NCBI GenBank assembly: GCA_002407865.1
Contig: DHPI01000086.1
Coordinates: 11,309 to 33,904 of the forward strand
Reading direction: 5' to 3'
Source of the DNA: Spirochaetia bacterium UBA5368
Lineage (GTDB): Bacteria; Spirochaetota; UBA4802; UBA5368
DNA: 22,596 bases
Positions 1 to 6,315 of this stretch are shown one piece after another. The translations under genes were made by a program, and so were the position numbers. Every line of letters begins with the position of its first letter. The stretch's first letter is position 1. Below the pieces are notes generated by a model. That model saw only the letters and a list, made by a program, of their open reading frames with translations, ran no database searches and was not told the origin of the DNA.

Positions 1-501
1 AGATGGCGCGGCGATATTTCATTCTATAATTGGATGCTGCACAATGACGCATACGATCCCCTCTGGGAGACGGCGGGTACGCACCTCGGATTTGTCGCGA
101 CCGGCAGCATCGTCACCACACAGGCGGTTTCGCTGGCGCTGGGGTGCGGCATTGCGTCACTTGCGCTTGCGGGCAACGATATGGGTTTTTCCCGGGGATA
201 TTATGCGAAAAACACCGCTGTACATGGCCTGTACGGCCGCCGGCTGTCGCGGTTTTTGCCGTTTGAAAGCCTGGATTACGCGGCGGTCCGAAGAAACAGT
301 GATTTTACTATTGTGCGTGACGGCGCCGAATATTTCACGAGCAACCAGTTTCTTACGGCGAAATTATGGCTTGAGGATTTGTTTCAGACGCAGCAAACGC
401 CGATATTTGATAGTAGCGTGCCGGGATGTTCCGGCGGCCATGTGCGGAGGATCGAACTGAGAAAGTACTTTGAGATGATCGACGGGAGAGCAAGGAGGTG
501 A
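1..501 (+). CDS. MAF / DUF115 family motility-associated glycosyltransferase-type protein, C-terminal part (5' truncated)
   Basis: The frame is open from the first base of the window to a TGA at 499-501, so this is the 3' part of a longer gene. The visible segment has the pattern of the MAF_flag10/DUF115 core: GSIVTTQAVSLALGCG followed by LALAGNDMGFSRG, which corresponds to the family's Gly-Ser-Val...Ala...Leu-Gly-Cys...Gly-x-Asp-Leu stretch. MAF proteins are linked to modification of flagellin with nonulosonic (sialic-like) sugars, and spirochaetes carry homologues in motility regions. The last ~70 residues are not recognisable and probably form a C-terminal extension. The stop lies 4 nt before the GTG of flbD, whose ribosome binding site (aggaggtg) sits inside this gene's last codons, so the two are probably co-transcribed. 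The family call is reasonably firm. The exact sugar chemistry cannot be read from this fragment. Confidence 0.68.
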   Translation, partial: RWRGDISFYNWMLHNDAYDPLWETAGTHLGFVATGSIVTTQAVSLALGCGIASLALAGNDMGFSRGYYAKNTAVHGLYGRRLSRFLPFESLDYAAVRRNSDFTIVRDGAEYFTSNQFLTAKLWLEDLFQTQQTPIFDSSVPGCSGGHVRRIELRKYFEMIDGRARR

Positions 502-505
502 GCGC

Positions 506-697
506 GTGATAGTATTGCACAAGATGAACGGCGACGAATTTGTGTTGAATTCGCATCATATCGAGAAGATAGAAAAGAAGCCCGATACGACGATAACGCT
601 GACGAACGATAAAATTTATATTGTGGCTGAACCGATGGAAGAGGTGCTGAAAATGATTCACGACTATCAGTACTCGCTGTTGCGAAAATCCGAGTAA
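506..697 (+). CDS. flbD: FlbD/SwrD family flagellar protein
   Basis: This 63-residue protein has the classic FlbD layout. It opens with MIVLHKMNGDEFVLN, continues with HHIEKIEKKPDTTITLTND and ends with a short helical tail. The family (Pfam FlbD) sits next to motA in spirochaetes and Firmicutes; the B. subtilis homologue SwrD raises flagellar motor torque. The start is a GTG with a strong Shine-Dalgarno, AGGAGGTG at 493-500, five bases upstream. motA/motB follow after a 168-bp gap that holds a terminator-like hairpin and a promoter candidate, so flbD may belong to the upstream transcript rather than to motAB. Length and sequence match the family well. Confidence 0.9.
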   Translation: MIVLHKMNGDEFVLNSHHIEKIEKKPDTTITLTNDKIYIVAEPMEEVLKMIHDYQYSLLRKSE

Positions 698-742
698 GAT
701 CAAAATGTTATTTTCCCGGCCTCAATGAGATGGGGATGCGTT

Positions 743-766
743 AAATTGCCTGAGGCGGGCAATTTT
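743..766 (+). terminator. Terminator-like hairpin between flbD and motA
   Basis: AAATTGCC (743-750) pairs perfectly with GGCAATTT (758-765) around a 7-nt loop and is followed by TTTTATT. The stem has only three G-C pairs, so termination is probably partial. It lies 45 bp after the flbD stop and just upstream of a promoter-like element for motA. Confidence 0.45.
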
Positions 767-780
767 ATTGTGTCAAAACT

Positions 781-807
781 TGAATTATTCGTGGATTTTA
801 CCGATAT
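781..807 (+). promoter_or_regulatory. Candidate sigma-28 (FliA)-type promoter for motAB
   Basis: TGAATTAT (781-788), exactly 11 nt, then ACCGATAT (800-807). Against the enteric FliA consensus TAAAGTTT-N11-GCCGATAA this gives 5/8 and 6/8 matches with exact spacing. It would start transcription about 50 nt before the motA ATG. motA is a late, sigma-28 class gene in enteric bacteria, and this window encodes its own FliA. It is a pattern match only. Confidence 0.4.
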
Positions 808-865
808 ACCCTAATAGTATCAGGTATTTTGATATGTAAACTATTCTACGCTGTGGAGTTCATAT

Positions 866-1645
866 ATGGATATAGCAACAATTATAGGCATGATAAGCGG
901 TGTAATGTTTCTCATTTTCGGGATATGGCTTGCGAAGGGAAGCCTGCTTATGTTCTGGGACCCGCCGTCAGTCATGATTACTGTCGGCGGTTCGCTTGCC
1001 GCCATGCTTGTTGCGTATCCCCTTACAAAGATGTTGAAGATATGGGATTATATAAAAATCACCCTTACAATCCCTAAATACAATCCGGGGGAACTGATCA
1101 TCACGCTTGTTTCGTTTTCAGAAAAGGCGCGCCGCGAGGGCCTGCTGGCGCTTGAGGACGACCTCGACGAGCTCGAGGACGATTTTTTACGCAAAGGCAT
1201 TCAGCTTGTCGTCGACGGCACCGATCCCGAGCTTGTGCGGCGCATCATGGAGACAGAGCTTGACAACATGATGACGCGGCACGACAACAACAAGCGAATG
1301 TTCGACGACTGGGCAACCCTGGCCCCGGCCTTTGGTATGATCGGTACTCTTATGGGCCTTGTTCTGATGCTCGTTAACCTTGAGGACAAATCGACCGTCG
1401 GCCCGTACCTTGCTGTCGCCCTTATTACGACGTTTTACGGAGCTGTAATGTGTTATCTCGTTTTTACACCGATGGCGACAAAGCTTGATATGCGTACAAA
1501 CGAAGAGGTGCTGTTGAAGTCAATCATGATAGAAGGCGTGCTCTCAATACAGTCGGGCGATAATCCTCGTATTGTCAAGGACAAGCTTGTTTCGTTCCTG
1601 CCGCCGGCCGAGCGCGAGGCCATTTCGCAGGAGGTTGGCGAGTAA
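866..1645 (+). CDS. motA: Flagellar motor stator protein MotA
   Basis: This 259-residue inner-membrane protein forms the proton- or sodium-conducting stator with MotB. Four hydrophobic segments are visible: about residues 3-24, 35-52, 150-172 and 178-202. A large charged cytoplasmic loop lies between the second and third. The loop carries ARREGLLALE (R89, R90, E97), the rotor-contact region. TLAPAFGMIGT (P154) and FTPMATKL (P202) match the two essential prolines of E. coli MotA (P173, P222). Length is typical of the short MotA type found in Gram-positives and spirochaetes. The ATG is preceded by gtggag. The stop overlaps the motB start as TAATG, so MotA and MotB are translationally coupled, which suits their fixed stoichiometry. 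Confidence 0.96.
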   Translation: MDIATIIGMISGVMFLIFGIWLAKGSLLMFWDPPSVMITVGGSLAAMLVAYPLTKMLKIWDYIKITLTIPKYNPGELIITLVSFSEKARREGLLALEDDLDELEDDFLRKGIQLVVDGTDPELVRRIMETELDNMMTRHDNNKRMFDDWATLAPAFGMIGTLMGLVLMLVNLEDKSTVGPYLAVALITTFYGAVMCYLVFTPMATKLDMRTNEEVLLKSIMIEGVLSIQSGDNPRIVKDKLVSFLPPAEREAISQEVGE

Positions 1646-2430
1646 TGGCGCCTAAACGGAAGAAACACGAACAGAAGGGATCGCCGCCATGGATGGTTTC
1701 GATGGGCGACCTGAACAACCTGCTTATGTGTTTCTTTATCGTCCTGATGGGGGATGTTACGACAGTCTCTCAGGAGCAGTTCCAGATGATGATTACCTCG
1801 TTCCGGGGGTCGCTCGGCATATTCGAGGGAGGTTCATCGATGTCGAAGGGGCGCCTTATGGAGCTTGGCCACAATATCATGGCGCTGCCGTCGAGCGAAC
1901 GCGGGCGTGCGCTCGCTCGATCCATGAAAAGGGCGGTCGAGGCGTTCAAGCCGGAGATTCAGTCAAAGAAGGTGCGTGTAAGCGAGGATGAGCGCGGCCT
2001 GATCATAACGCTTTCGGGCGATGCGTACTTTGAAACGGGAAGCGCGAGCCTGAAGGAGGAAGTGAAACCGGTGCTGAAAAGGGTATCGGACATTATAAAA
2101 CCGCTGTCGAATTTCGTGCGCATTGAAGGTCATACGGACTCGAGAAGGATTCCGCCGGCAGGCGTGCGCGAGGGGTACGAGTCGAACTGGGAGCTTTCGT
2201 CGGCCAGGAGCATAAACATCCTGCGCTATTTTATCGAGGAAGAGAGCGTCAATCCGAAACAGCTGTCATCGGTGGCGTTCGGCCAGTACCGTCCGATCGA
2301 TGATAACAACACGCCGGAGGGGCGGGCATATAATCGGCGCGTGGAAATCGTTATTCTACGCGAGAGGTGGCTCGAGGAAAGCAAATCGAGGGAAATCAGC
2401 AGGCCGCTGCCGGATGAGGAATGGCGGTAG
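1645..2430 (+). CDS. motB: Flagellar motor stator protein MotB
   Basis: This 261-residue stator partner of MotA anchors it to peptidoglycan. The N-terminus is short and basic, followed by PPWMVSMGDLNNLLMCFF; D22 is the predicted ion-binding aspartate at the start of the only membrane helix. The plug/linker region runs to about residue 120. The C-terminal OmpA-like peptidoglycan-binding domain follows (about 125-245), with RIEGHTDS, NWELSSARS and EGRAYNRRVEI as signature stretches. The residues after D22 (L-N-N-L-L) differ from the commoner D-L/M-M/V-T-L-L and might affect ion choice, but I cannot tell proton from sodium use. The ATG overlaps the motA stop by one base. A 204-bp AT-rich intergenic region follows. 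Confidence 0.95.
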   Translation: MAPKRKKHEQKGSPPWMVSMGDLNNLLMCFFIVLMGDVTTVSQEQFQMMITSFRGSLGIFEGGSSMSKGRLMELGHNIMALPSSERGRALARSMKRAVEAFKPEIQSKKVRVSEDERGLIITLSGDAYFETGSASLKEEVKPVLKRVSDIIKPLSNFVRIEGHTDSRRIPPAGVREGYESNWELSSARSINILRYFIEEESVNPKQLSSVAFGQYRPIDDNNTPEGRAYNRRVEIVILRERWLEESKSREISRPLPDEEWR

Positions 2431-2479
2431 ACGCGGCGGAGAAAAGTGAATTTGAGGGAAGCGTTAGCGACATAATTAT

Positions 2480-2538
2480 AAATTAATTGACATTTTTAAA
2501 TTAATACGATAATGTGTCAACAAATTGCGTAAATTAAT
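2480..2538 (+). repeat. AT-rich island with three AAATTAAT repeats and a TTGACA/TGTCAA inverted pair
   Basis: The motB-fliL gap (2431-2634, 204 bp) holds no gene. Inside it AAATTAAT occurs at 2480-2487, 2498-2505 and 2531-2538. TTGACA (2487-2492) faces TGTCAA (2515-2520). The stretch is far more AT-rich than its surroundings and overlaps a promoter candidate, so it could be a regulator binding site. No function is assigned. Confidence 0.5.
2487..2513 (+). promoter_or_regulatory. Candidate sigma-70 type promoter upstream of fliL
   Basis: A perfect TTGACA (2487-2492) is followed after 15 nt by GATAAT (2508-2513; 5/6 to TATAAT). An alternative -10, TAATGT at 2510-2515, would give 17-nt spacing but only 3/6 identity. 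It lies about 120 nt upstream of the chosen fliL start. It would give the fliL-to-flhG block its own housekeeping promoter. Confidence 0.5.
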
Positions 2539-2634
2539 TCCCTTGAATGCCGTGTCGGGCGGTCGTGCGATACACATATAGTGCGCCGATATCGGGTGGA
2601 TCAATATCGTAAAATACTGAGTCAGGGAACAGAC

Positions 2635-3174
2635 ATGGGTGATGAAGAAAGGGTCAATGTCGATGAAATAGAGGAGGAGGAAGGCGGGGGGCGGCTCGAA
2701 GAAGCAGGGCCGAAAACCGATATTTCCAGAATTGTAAAGATACTGCTCTATGTCGTGGGTGCAATACTGATTATTTTTCTCATGGTGGGGATTTCGTATC
2801 TGGTAAGCAAGTATGTGCAGGAGAAGAAGTACGCGAAGGAGCAGGATATCGTGGTCGCTCCACCGCCACCGCCCCTGTCGCATTTCGACCTGCCGACGTT
2901 TTCCATAACGACAAATGATGTCGAGCCGCACATGGCGCGCATCACCGTGTCGCTCGGCTATGATAATAATCCGGAAATGAACGCCGAGCTTGTGCAGCGT
3001 GCTGTGCAGATTCAGCATATTATCAACATTGTATTGCGCGGCAAGTCGTATCAGGACCTCAGCAAGGTTGAGGATGTATTGAATCTCTCCGAGGAGATCA
3101 AGGCGCATGTCAATGTTATTCTTATTGCGGGCAAGGTTAAAGATGTGTATTTCAAGGATTTCGTAGTCAATTGA
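2635..3174 (+). CDS. fliL: Flagellar basal body-associated protein FliL
   Basis: This 179-residue membrane protein is associated with the stator and basal body; FliL supports motor torque and stator assembly. An acidic cytoplasmic N-terminus (residues 1-28) precedes one membrane helix (about 33-58). A proline run follows (VVAPPPPP) and then the periplasmic FliL domain, ending in VKDVYFKDFVVN, which matches the family's C-terminal VYFxDFVV signature. An in-frame GTG at 2581 would add 18 residues. I prefer the ATG at 2635 because cagggaac gives a plausible Shine-Dalgarno 8 nt upstream and the extra residues look unlike a protein terminus. The gene sits between motB and fliY as in other spirochaetes, except that fliM is missing downstream. 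Confidence 0.9.
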   Translation: MGDEERVNVDEIEEEEGGGRLEEAGPKTDISRIVKILLYVVGAILIIFLMVGISYLVSKYVQEKKYAKEQDIVVAPPPPPLSHFDLPTFSITTNDVEPHMARITVSLGYDNNPEMNAELVQRAVQIQHIINIVLRGKSYQDLSKVEDVLNLSEEIKAHVNVILIAGKVKDVYFKDFVVN

Positions 3175-3199
3175 TTTCGGCCGTATTTGTGAATATCTT
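3171..3199 (+). promoter_or_regulatory. Weak sigma-70 type promoter candidate before fliY
   Basis: TTGATT (3171-3176) overlaps the fliL stop. TATCTT (3194-3199) follows after exactly 17 nt. Each box matches consensus at 4/6. It could start a fliY transcript with a leader of about 90 nt. Confidence 0.25.
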
Positions 3200-3211
3200 A
3201 ATTGTGGGATG

Positions 3212-3229
3212 GTGCGGCGGATACCGCAC
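3212..3229 (+). other. Short hairpin in the fliL-fliY gap
   Basis: GTGCGG (3212-3217) pairs with CCGCAC (3224-3229) around a 6-nt loop. No T-run follows, so it is not a standard intrinsic terminator. It lies about 65 nt before the fliY start, in the gap where fliM is found in other spirochaetes. Confidence 0.4.
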
Positions 3230-3293
3230 GTGACATCTCGATTCAGCGTGGCGAAGAAACGAATGACGCCGCTTTCTCGTGGGGGAGGATGCT

Positions 3294-4364
3294 ATGGGTG
3301 ATGGCTCACTGTCACAAGACGAAATAGATGCCCTGTTGCAGGGCGCCGATGATATGCTCTCGTCGCCGGGCACCGCGGCGATGGAAGTTCCGGCAGCCGG
3401 CGTGCTGTCTCCCGTAGAGCGGGATTTGCTGGCCGACGTTCTCAATAAGGCAATGGCGGTTGCCGCGCCGTCGCTGACGGCCTATCTCGGAAAAAACGTA
3501 AAGATTACCAACGCCCTCGTTGAGGTCAAGTCGAACGATGCGGTGCGCGCCGATTTCGGCCGCCAGTATATCCAGGTGTCGATGGGGTATTCAGGGGGGC
3601 TTAACGGCAAGAACCTGATTCTCTTCAACATTAATGACGCTGGAATCATATCGTCACTAATGATGGGCGATGAAAATGGTACGCCTCCGGCCGAGCTTAC
3701 CGAGGCGCATCAGAGCACAATTCAGGAGTTTGTCTCGCAAATGCTGTCGTCAACCGCGACGCACCTCACCGAAAAGCTGGGAAGGCCCATCAATACGACG
3801 CCGCCGCTTCTGTCGACTGTAAACAGCTCGAATGATCTTAAACTGCCTCCGGGCGGTGATCTTGTAAAGATTACCTACAATATCAATATTGAAGGTATGG
3901 TAAATTCCAAGTTTTACCATATTATGGAAGCGCCAATGTCGATGGATATCGCCCGGATGTCAGGCCCGGGGATGGAATCGGGCATGGGGCTTCAACAGCA
4001 GTATCAGTCGCAGCAGCAGGCAGTGGCGTACCAGCAGGCCCCGCAGGTGGGCATTAGCCCGGTGAAATTTCCGCCGCTTGGCGAGGGCATGCCCGCGGGC
4101 GTAAGCGGCAATATCTCGCTGCTGCTCGATGTGCCGATGACGCTGACGGTCGAGCTGGGCCGCACACGGCAGCTCGTAAAGGACATCCTGGGACTTGGCG
4201 AGGGATCGATCATCGAGCTTGACAAGCTGGCAGGTGAACCTGTGGATCTCCTTGTAAACGGAAAGCTGATTGCCAAGGGTGAGGTCGTCGTTATAGATGA
4301 AAATTTCGGCGTTCGTGTTACCGACATTGTAAGTCCGGCGGAGCGCCTGAACAAGATACAGTAG
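3294..4364 (+). CDS. fliY: Flagellar motor switch protein FliY (CheC-like domain fused to FliN)
   Basis: This 356-residue protein has three parts. The N-terminal LSQDEIDALLQG (residues 6-17) is the peptide that binds phospho-CheY in FliM/FliY proteins. Next comes a CheC/CheX-like phosphatase domain (about 38-215) with one recognisable site, D48-V-L-N51. After a Gln-rich linker (about 225-250), the FliN/SpoA domain (about 265-350) forms the C-ring; it contains LLDVPMTLTVELGRT and ends with FGVRVTDIVS. It therefore is not FliM, despite the shared N-terminal motif. I chose the ATG at 3294, which has gggggagg just upstream; an in-frame GTG at 3279 lies before that Shine-Dalgarno and is unlikely. 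No fliM lies between fliL and this gene. A strong terminator-like hairpin follows 12 nt after the stop. Confidence 0.92.
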   Translation: MGDGSLSQDEIDALLQGADDMLSSPGTAAMEVPAAGVLSPVERDLLADVLNKAMAVAAPSLTAYLGKNVKITNALVEVKSNDAVRADFGRQYIQVSMGYSGGLNGKNLILFNINDAGIISSLMMGDENGTPPAELTEAHQSTIQEFVSQMLSSTATHLTEKLGRPINTTPPLLSTVNSSNDLKLPPGGDLVKITYNINIEGMVNSKFYHIMEAPMSMDIARMSGPGMESGMGLQQQYQSQQQAVAYQQAPQVGISPVKFPPLGEGMPAGVSGNISLLLDVPMTLTVELGRTRQLVKDILGLGEGSIIELDKLAGEPVDLLVNGKLIAKGEVVVIDENFGVRVTDIVSPAERLNKIQ

Positions 4365-4376
4365 CAAATGAAGCGG

Positions 4377-4404
4377 AAGGGCTGTTCAAAGCGACAGCCC
4401 TTTT
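4377..4404 (+). terminator. Strong intrinsic-terminator-like hairpin between fliY and fliO
   Basis: AAGGGCTGT (4377-4385) pairs perfectly, 9 bp, with ACAGCCCTT (4394-4402) around an 8-nt loop, and the run TTTT ends at 4404. It starts 12 nt after the fliY stop and 66 nt before fliO. It has the form of a Rho-independent terminator in the middle of an otherwise continuous flagellar gene string, so it may act as an attenuator. Confidence 0.68.
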
Positions 4405-4442
4405 CGCGGTGGTATTAAGAGACATAACACAGCGGTGGAGAG

Positions 4443-5246
4443 ATGAGTCATTCCGGTACACATAGCATGCATCGTTACGCGGCATTTTTCGGCGTTATTA
4501 TTTTTTTCGCCGTTGTAGTATTATGTCCCATGTCGTCGACCGCGGAGGCCAGAAGCCATAAAAAGGCCGCTGTCGCGGGGGAGACGGTGCCCATAAAAAA
4601 AGGCGTTTCCGAGGTGGGCGCGGAAGCTGTCGATGGGGGAACCGTCCCCGTTGAAGCCGCACAGAAGGACGCGGCGCCGTCGAAGGATGACGCAAAAAAC
4701 GCCCCGAAGGAAAATGATTTTTACAGTTATGAGAAACCCTCCATCGAAGAGGAGTCGTACGCCTGGGTGATTTTCAAAACGCTGCTTGTGCTGGGCATCC
4801 TTGTCGGCGGATTCTATTATTTTTTCAGGTTTGTGTCGCGTAAAACGGGCATGGCGCCCGGTTCCGGCAACGCCGTGCAGGTGCTCTCGCTTGTGCCTCT
4901 CGGGCAGAACCGTTTTCTTCAGATAATCGACCTTGCAGGAAGGGTGCTGGTGCTTGGCGTTACGGAACATGCAATCAACCTGATTACGGAAATAAAGGAC
5001 AAAGACGAAATCGACCGTATACGGCTTTCAGGTCCGCGGTCTACACCGATGCAGCCGGGCGGATTTCAGGAATTTCTTACGAGGCAGATAGGCAGGCTGC
5101 TGAGCCTGAGAAGGAAGGATGGCGCGCCTACGGGGCGGCATTTTTATACCGGATCGCCGGCGGAGGCGGATATTGACAGGCTTGAATACCTTGCCATGCA
5201 GCGTGAAAGGCTGAAGCGAATGAATGGGTTGGACGATGAAAAATAA
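4443..5246 (+). CDS. fliO: Flagellar biosynthetic protein FliO (FliZ-type)
   Basis: FliO is a membrane protein that helps assemble the FliP-containing export gate. This 267-residue product has a signal-like hydrophobic segment (about residues 12-32, ending near AEA). A low-complexity Ala/Lys/Glu-rich periplasmic stretch follows, then a membrane helix (about 108-130, WVIFKTLLVLGILVGGFYYF). The cytoplasmic FliO domain contains VQVLSLVPLGQNRFLQIIDL and VLVLGVTEHAINLI, diagnostic for the family. The long N-terminal extracytoplasmic part is typical of spirochaete FliO/FliZ and longer than in E. coli. The ATG is preceded by ggtggagag. Its 3' end overlaps fliP by 11 nt, so the two are coupled in translation. 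Confidence 0.88.
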   Translation: MSHSGTHSMHRYAAFFGVIIFFAVVVLCPMSSTAEARSHKKAAVAGETVPIKKGVSEVGAEAVDGGTVPVEAAQKDAAPSKDDAKNAPKENDFYSYEKPSIEEESYAWVIFKTLLVLGILVGGFYYFFRFVSRKTGMAPGSGNAVQVLSLVPLGQNRFLQIIDLAGRVLVLGVTEHAINLITEIKDKDEIDRIRLSGPRSTPMQPGGFQEFLTRQIGRLLSLRRKDGAPTGRHFYTGSPAEADIDRLEYLAMQRERLKRMNGLDDEK

Positions 5247-6003
5247 GGTGCTGATATGCGTACTTGCGGGGCTCTTTGTGCTCCTTCCCGTGTGCGCGCT
5301 CTTCGCGCAGGAAGGCGGCGTTCGCATGCCCATCCCCAAAATAACCTTTGACGTACGTGAGGCGACGTCTCCGAAAGACGTGGCGCTCAGTCTGCAGGTG
5401 CTGTTTTTGCTGACGGTGCTGACTCTCGCGCCGTCGATCGCGCTCATGATGACGTCGTTCACGCGTGTCGTTATCGTGCTCGATTTTGTTAAGCGCGCCC
5501 TTTCCCTGCAGCAGATGCCTCCGAACCAGGTCATTGTGGGACTTTCCATTTTTTTAACGATTTTCATCATGGCGCCGACGTTCAACGAGGTGAACGATAC
5601 GGCGCTGCAGCCGTATCTTAAAGGGAAAATAAACAATACGCAGTTTTACGAACGCGGCATGGAGCCGATGCGGAAATTTATGTTCAAGCAGACCCGCAAA
5701 AAAGACATAGCCCTGTTCATAGAACTCGCGAAACTTGAAAAGCCGAAAAGCGAAAAGCACGTCCCGAGCTATTGCCTTATACCCGCGTTCATGATCAGCG
5801 AGCTCAAACGTGCGTTCGAAATAGGCGTGTACCTGTTTATTCCCTTCATCGTGATCGATATGATCGTGGCGAGCGCCCTCATGGCGATGGGTATGATAAT
5901 GCTGCCGCCGGTAATGATATCGCTGCCGTTCAAACTTGTGCTGTTTATCCTTGTCGATGGGTGGAACCTGCTCGTCTACGAGCTGGTGAAGTCGTTTGGG
6001 TAA
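5236..6003 (+). CDS. fliP: Flagellar type III export gate protein FliP
   Basis: FliP is the main subunit of the FliP5-FliQ4-FliR1 export gate in the inner membrane. A cleavable-type signal peptide is seen at the start (MKNKVLICVLAG...CALFAQ). SFTRVVIVLDFVKRAL, then MPPNQVIVGLSIFLTIFIMAP, form the central conserved block. The C-terminal half holds LIPAFMISELKRAFEIG and two further membrane helices ending near VKSFG. Length is 255 residues, close to the family's usual ~245-255. An upstream in-frame ATG at 5224 would add four residues ahead of the signal peptide; I prefer 5236 because the basic-hydrophobic signal begins there. fliQ follows after 33 nt. Confidence 0.95.
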   Translation: MKNKVLICVLAGLFVLLPVCALFAQEGGVRMPIPKITFDVREATSPKDVALSLQVLFLLTVLTLAPSIALMMTSFTRVVIVLDFVKRALSLQQMPPNQVIVGLSIFLTIFIMAPTFNEVNDTALQPYLKGKINNTQFYERGMEPMRKFMFKQTRKKDIALFIELAKLEKPKSEKHVPSYCLIPAFMISELKRAFEIGVYLFIPFIVIDMIVASALMAMGMIMLPPVMISLPFKLVLFILVDGWNLLVYELVKSFG

Positions 6004-6036
6004 TGGCTGAAAATTTTACGCATACGGGGAAATGAC

Positions 6037-6309
6037 GTGACGGATGTCGAAGTGATCAAACTGCTGCGTGAGGCGCTCATGGTTGTCATGGTGGTTTCCG
6101 CGCCCCTGCTTCTCATAGGGATGCTGGTGGGGCTTATTATTTCGATATTTCAGACGACGACATCCATACAGGAGCAGACGCTGACATTTGTGCCGAAAAT
6201 TATCGCGATATTCGTGACCTTCATCATCTTCGCCTCGTGGATATTGCATACGCTGGTTAATTATACGAAGGGCGTATTTATGATGATCGGTAAACTGGGG
6301 GCTGGTTAA
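6037..6309 (+). CDS. fliQ: Flagellar type III export gate protein FliQ
   Basis: This 90-residue protein consists mostly of two membrane helices (about residues 14-38 and 53-75). They are separated by SIFQTTTSIQEQTLTFVPK, the highly conserved FliQ/SctS cytoplasmic loop that wraps the FliP/FliR core. The start is GTG at 6037 with a ggggaa Shine-Dalgarno 5-6 nt upstream. Only 6 nt separate its stop from the fliR ATG. Length and motif match the family, and the position between fliP and fliR is canonical. Confidence 0.95.
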   Translation: MTDVEVIKLLREALMVVMVVSAPLLLIGMLVGLIISIFQTTTSIQEQTLTFVPKIIAIFVTFIIFASWILHTLVNYTKGVFMMIGKLGAG

Positions 6310-6315
6310 GCATAG

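Noticed and set aside
806..834. Overlapping short inverted repeats (ATACC/GGTAT and TATCA/TGATA) before motA
   Set aside because: The stems are 5 bp, AT-rich and mutually exclusive; this is expected by chance in such sequence.
2585..2592. GCCGATAT as a sigma-28 -10 element before fliL
   Set aside because: It matches 7/8 of the -10 consensus, but the expected -35 position (2566-2573) matches only 2/8.
3279..3293. GTG 3279 as the fliY start
   Set aside because: The start would lie upstream of the gggggagg Shine-Dalgarno that serves ATG 3294, and the added residues do not resemble FliY.
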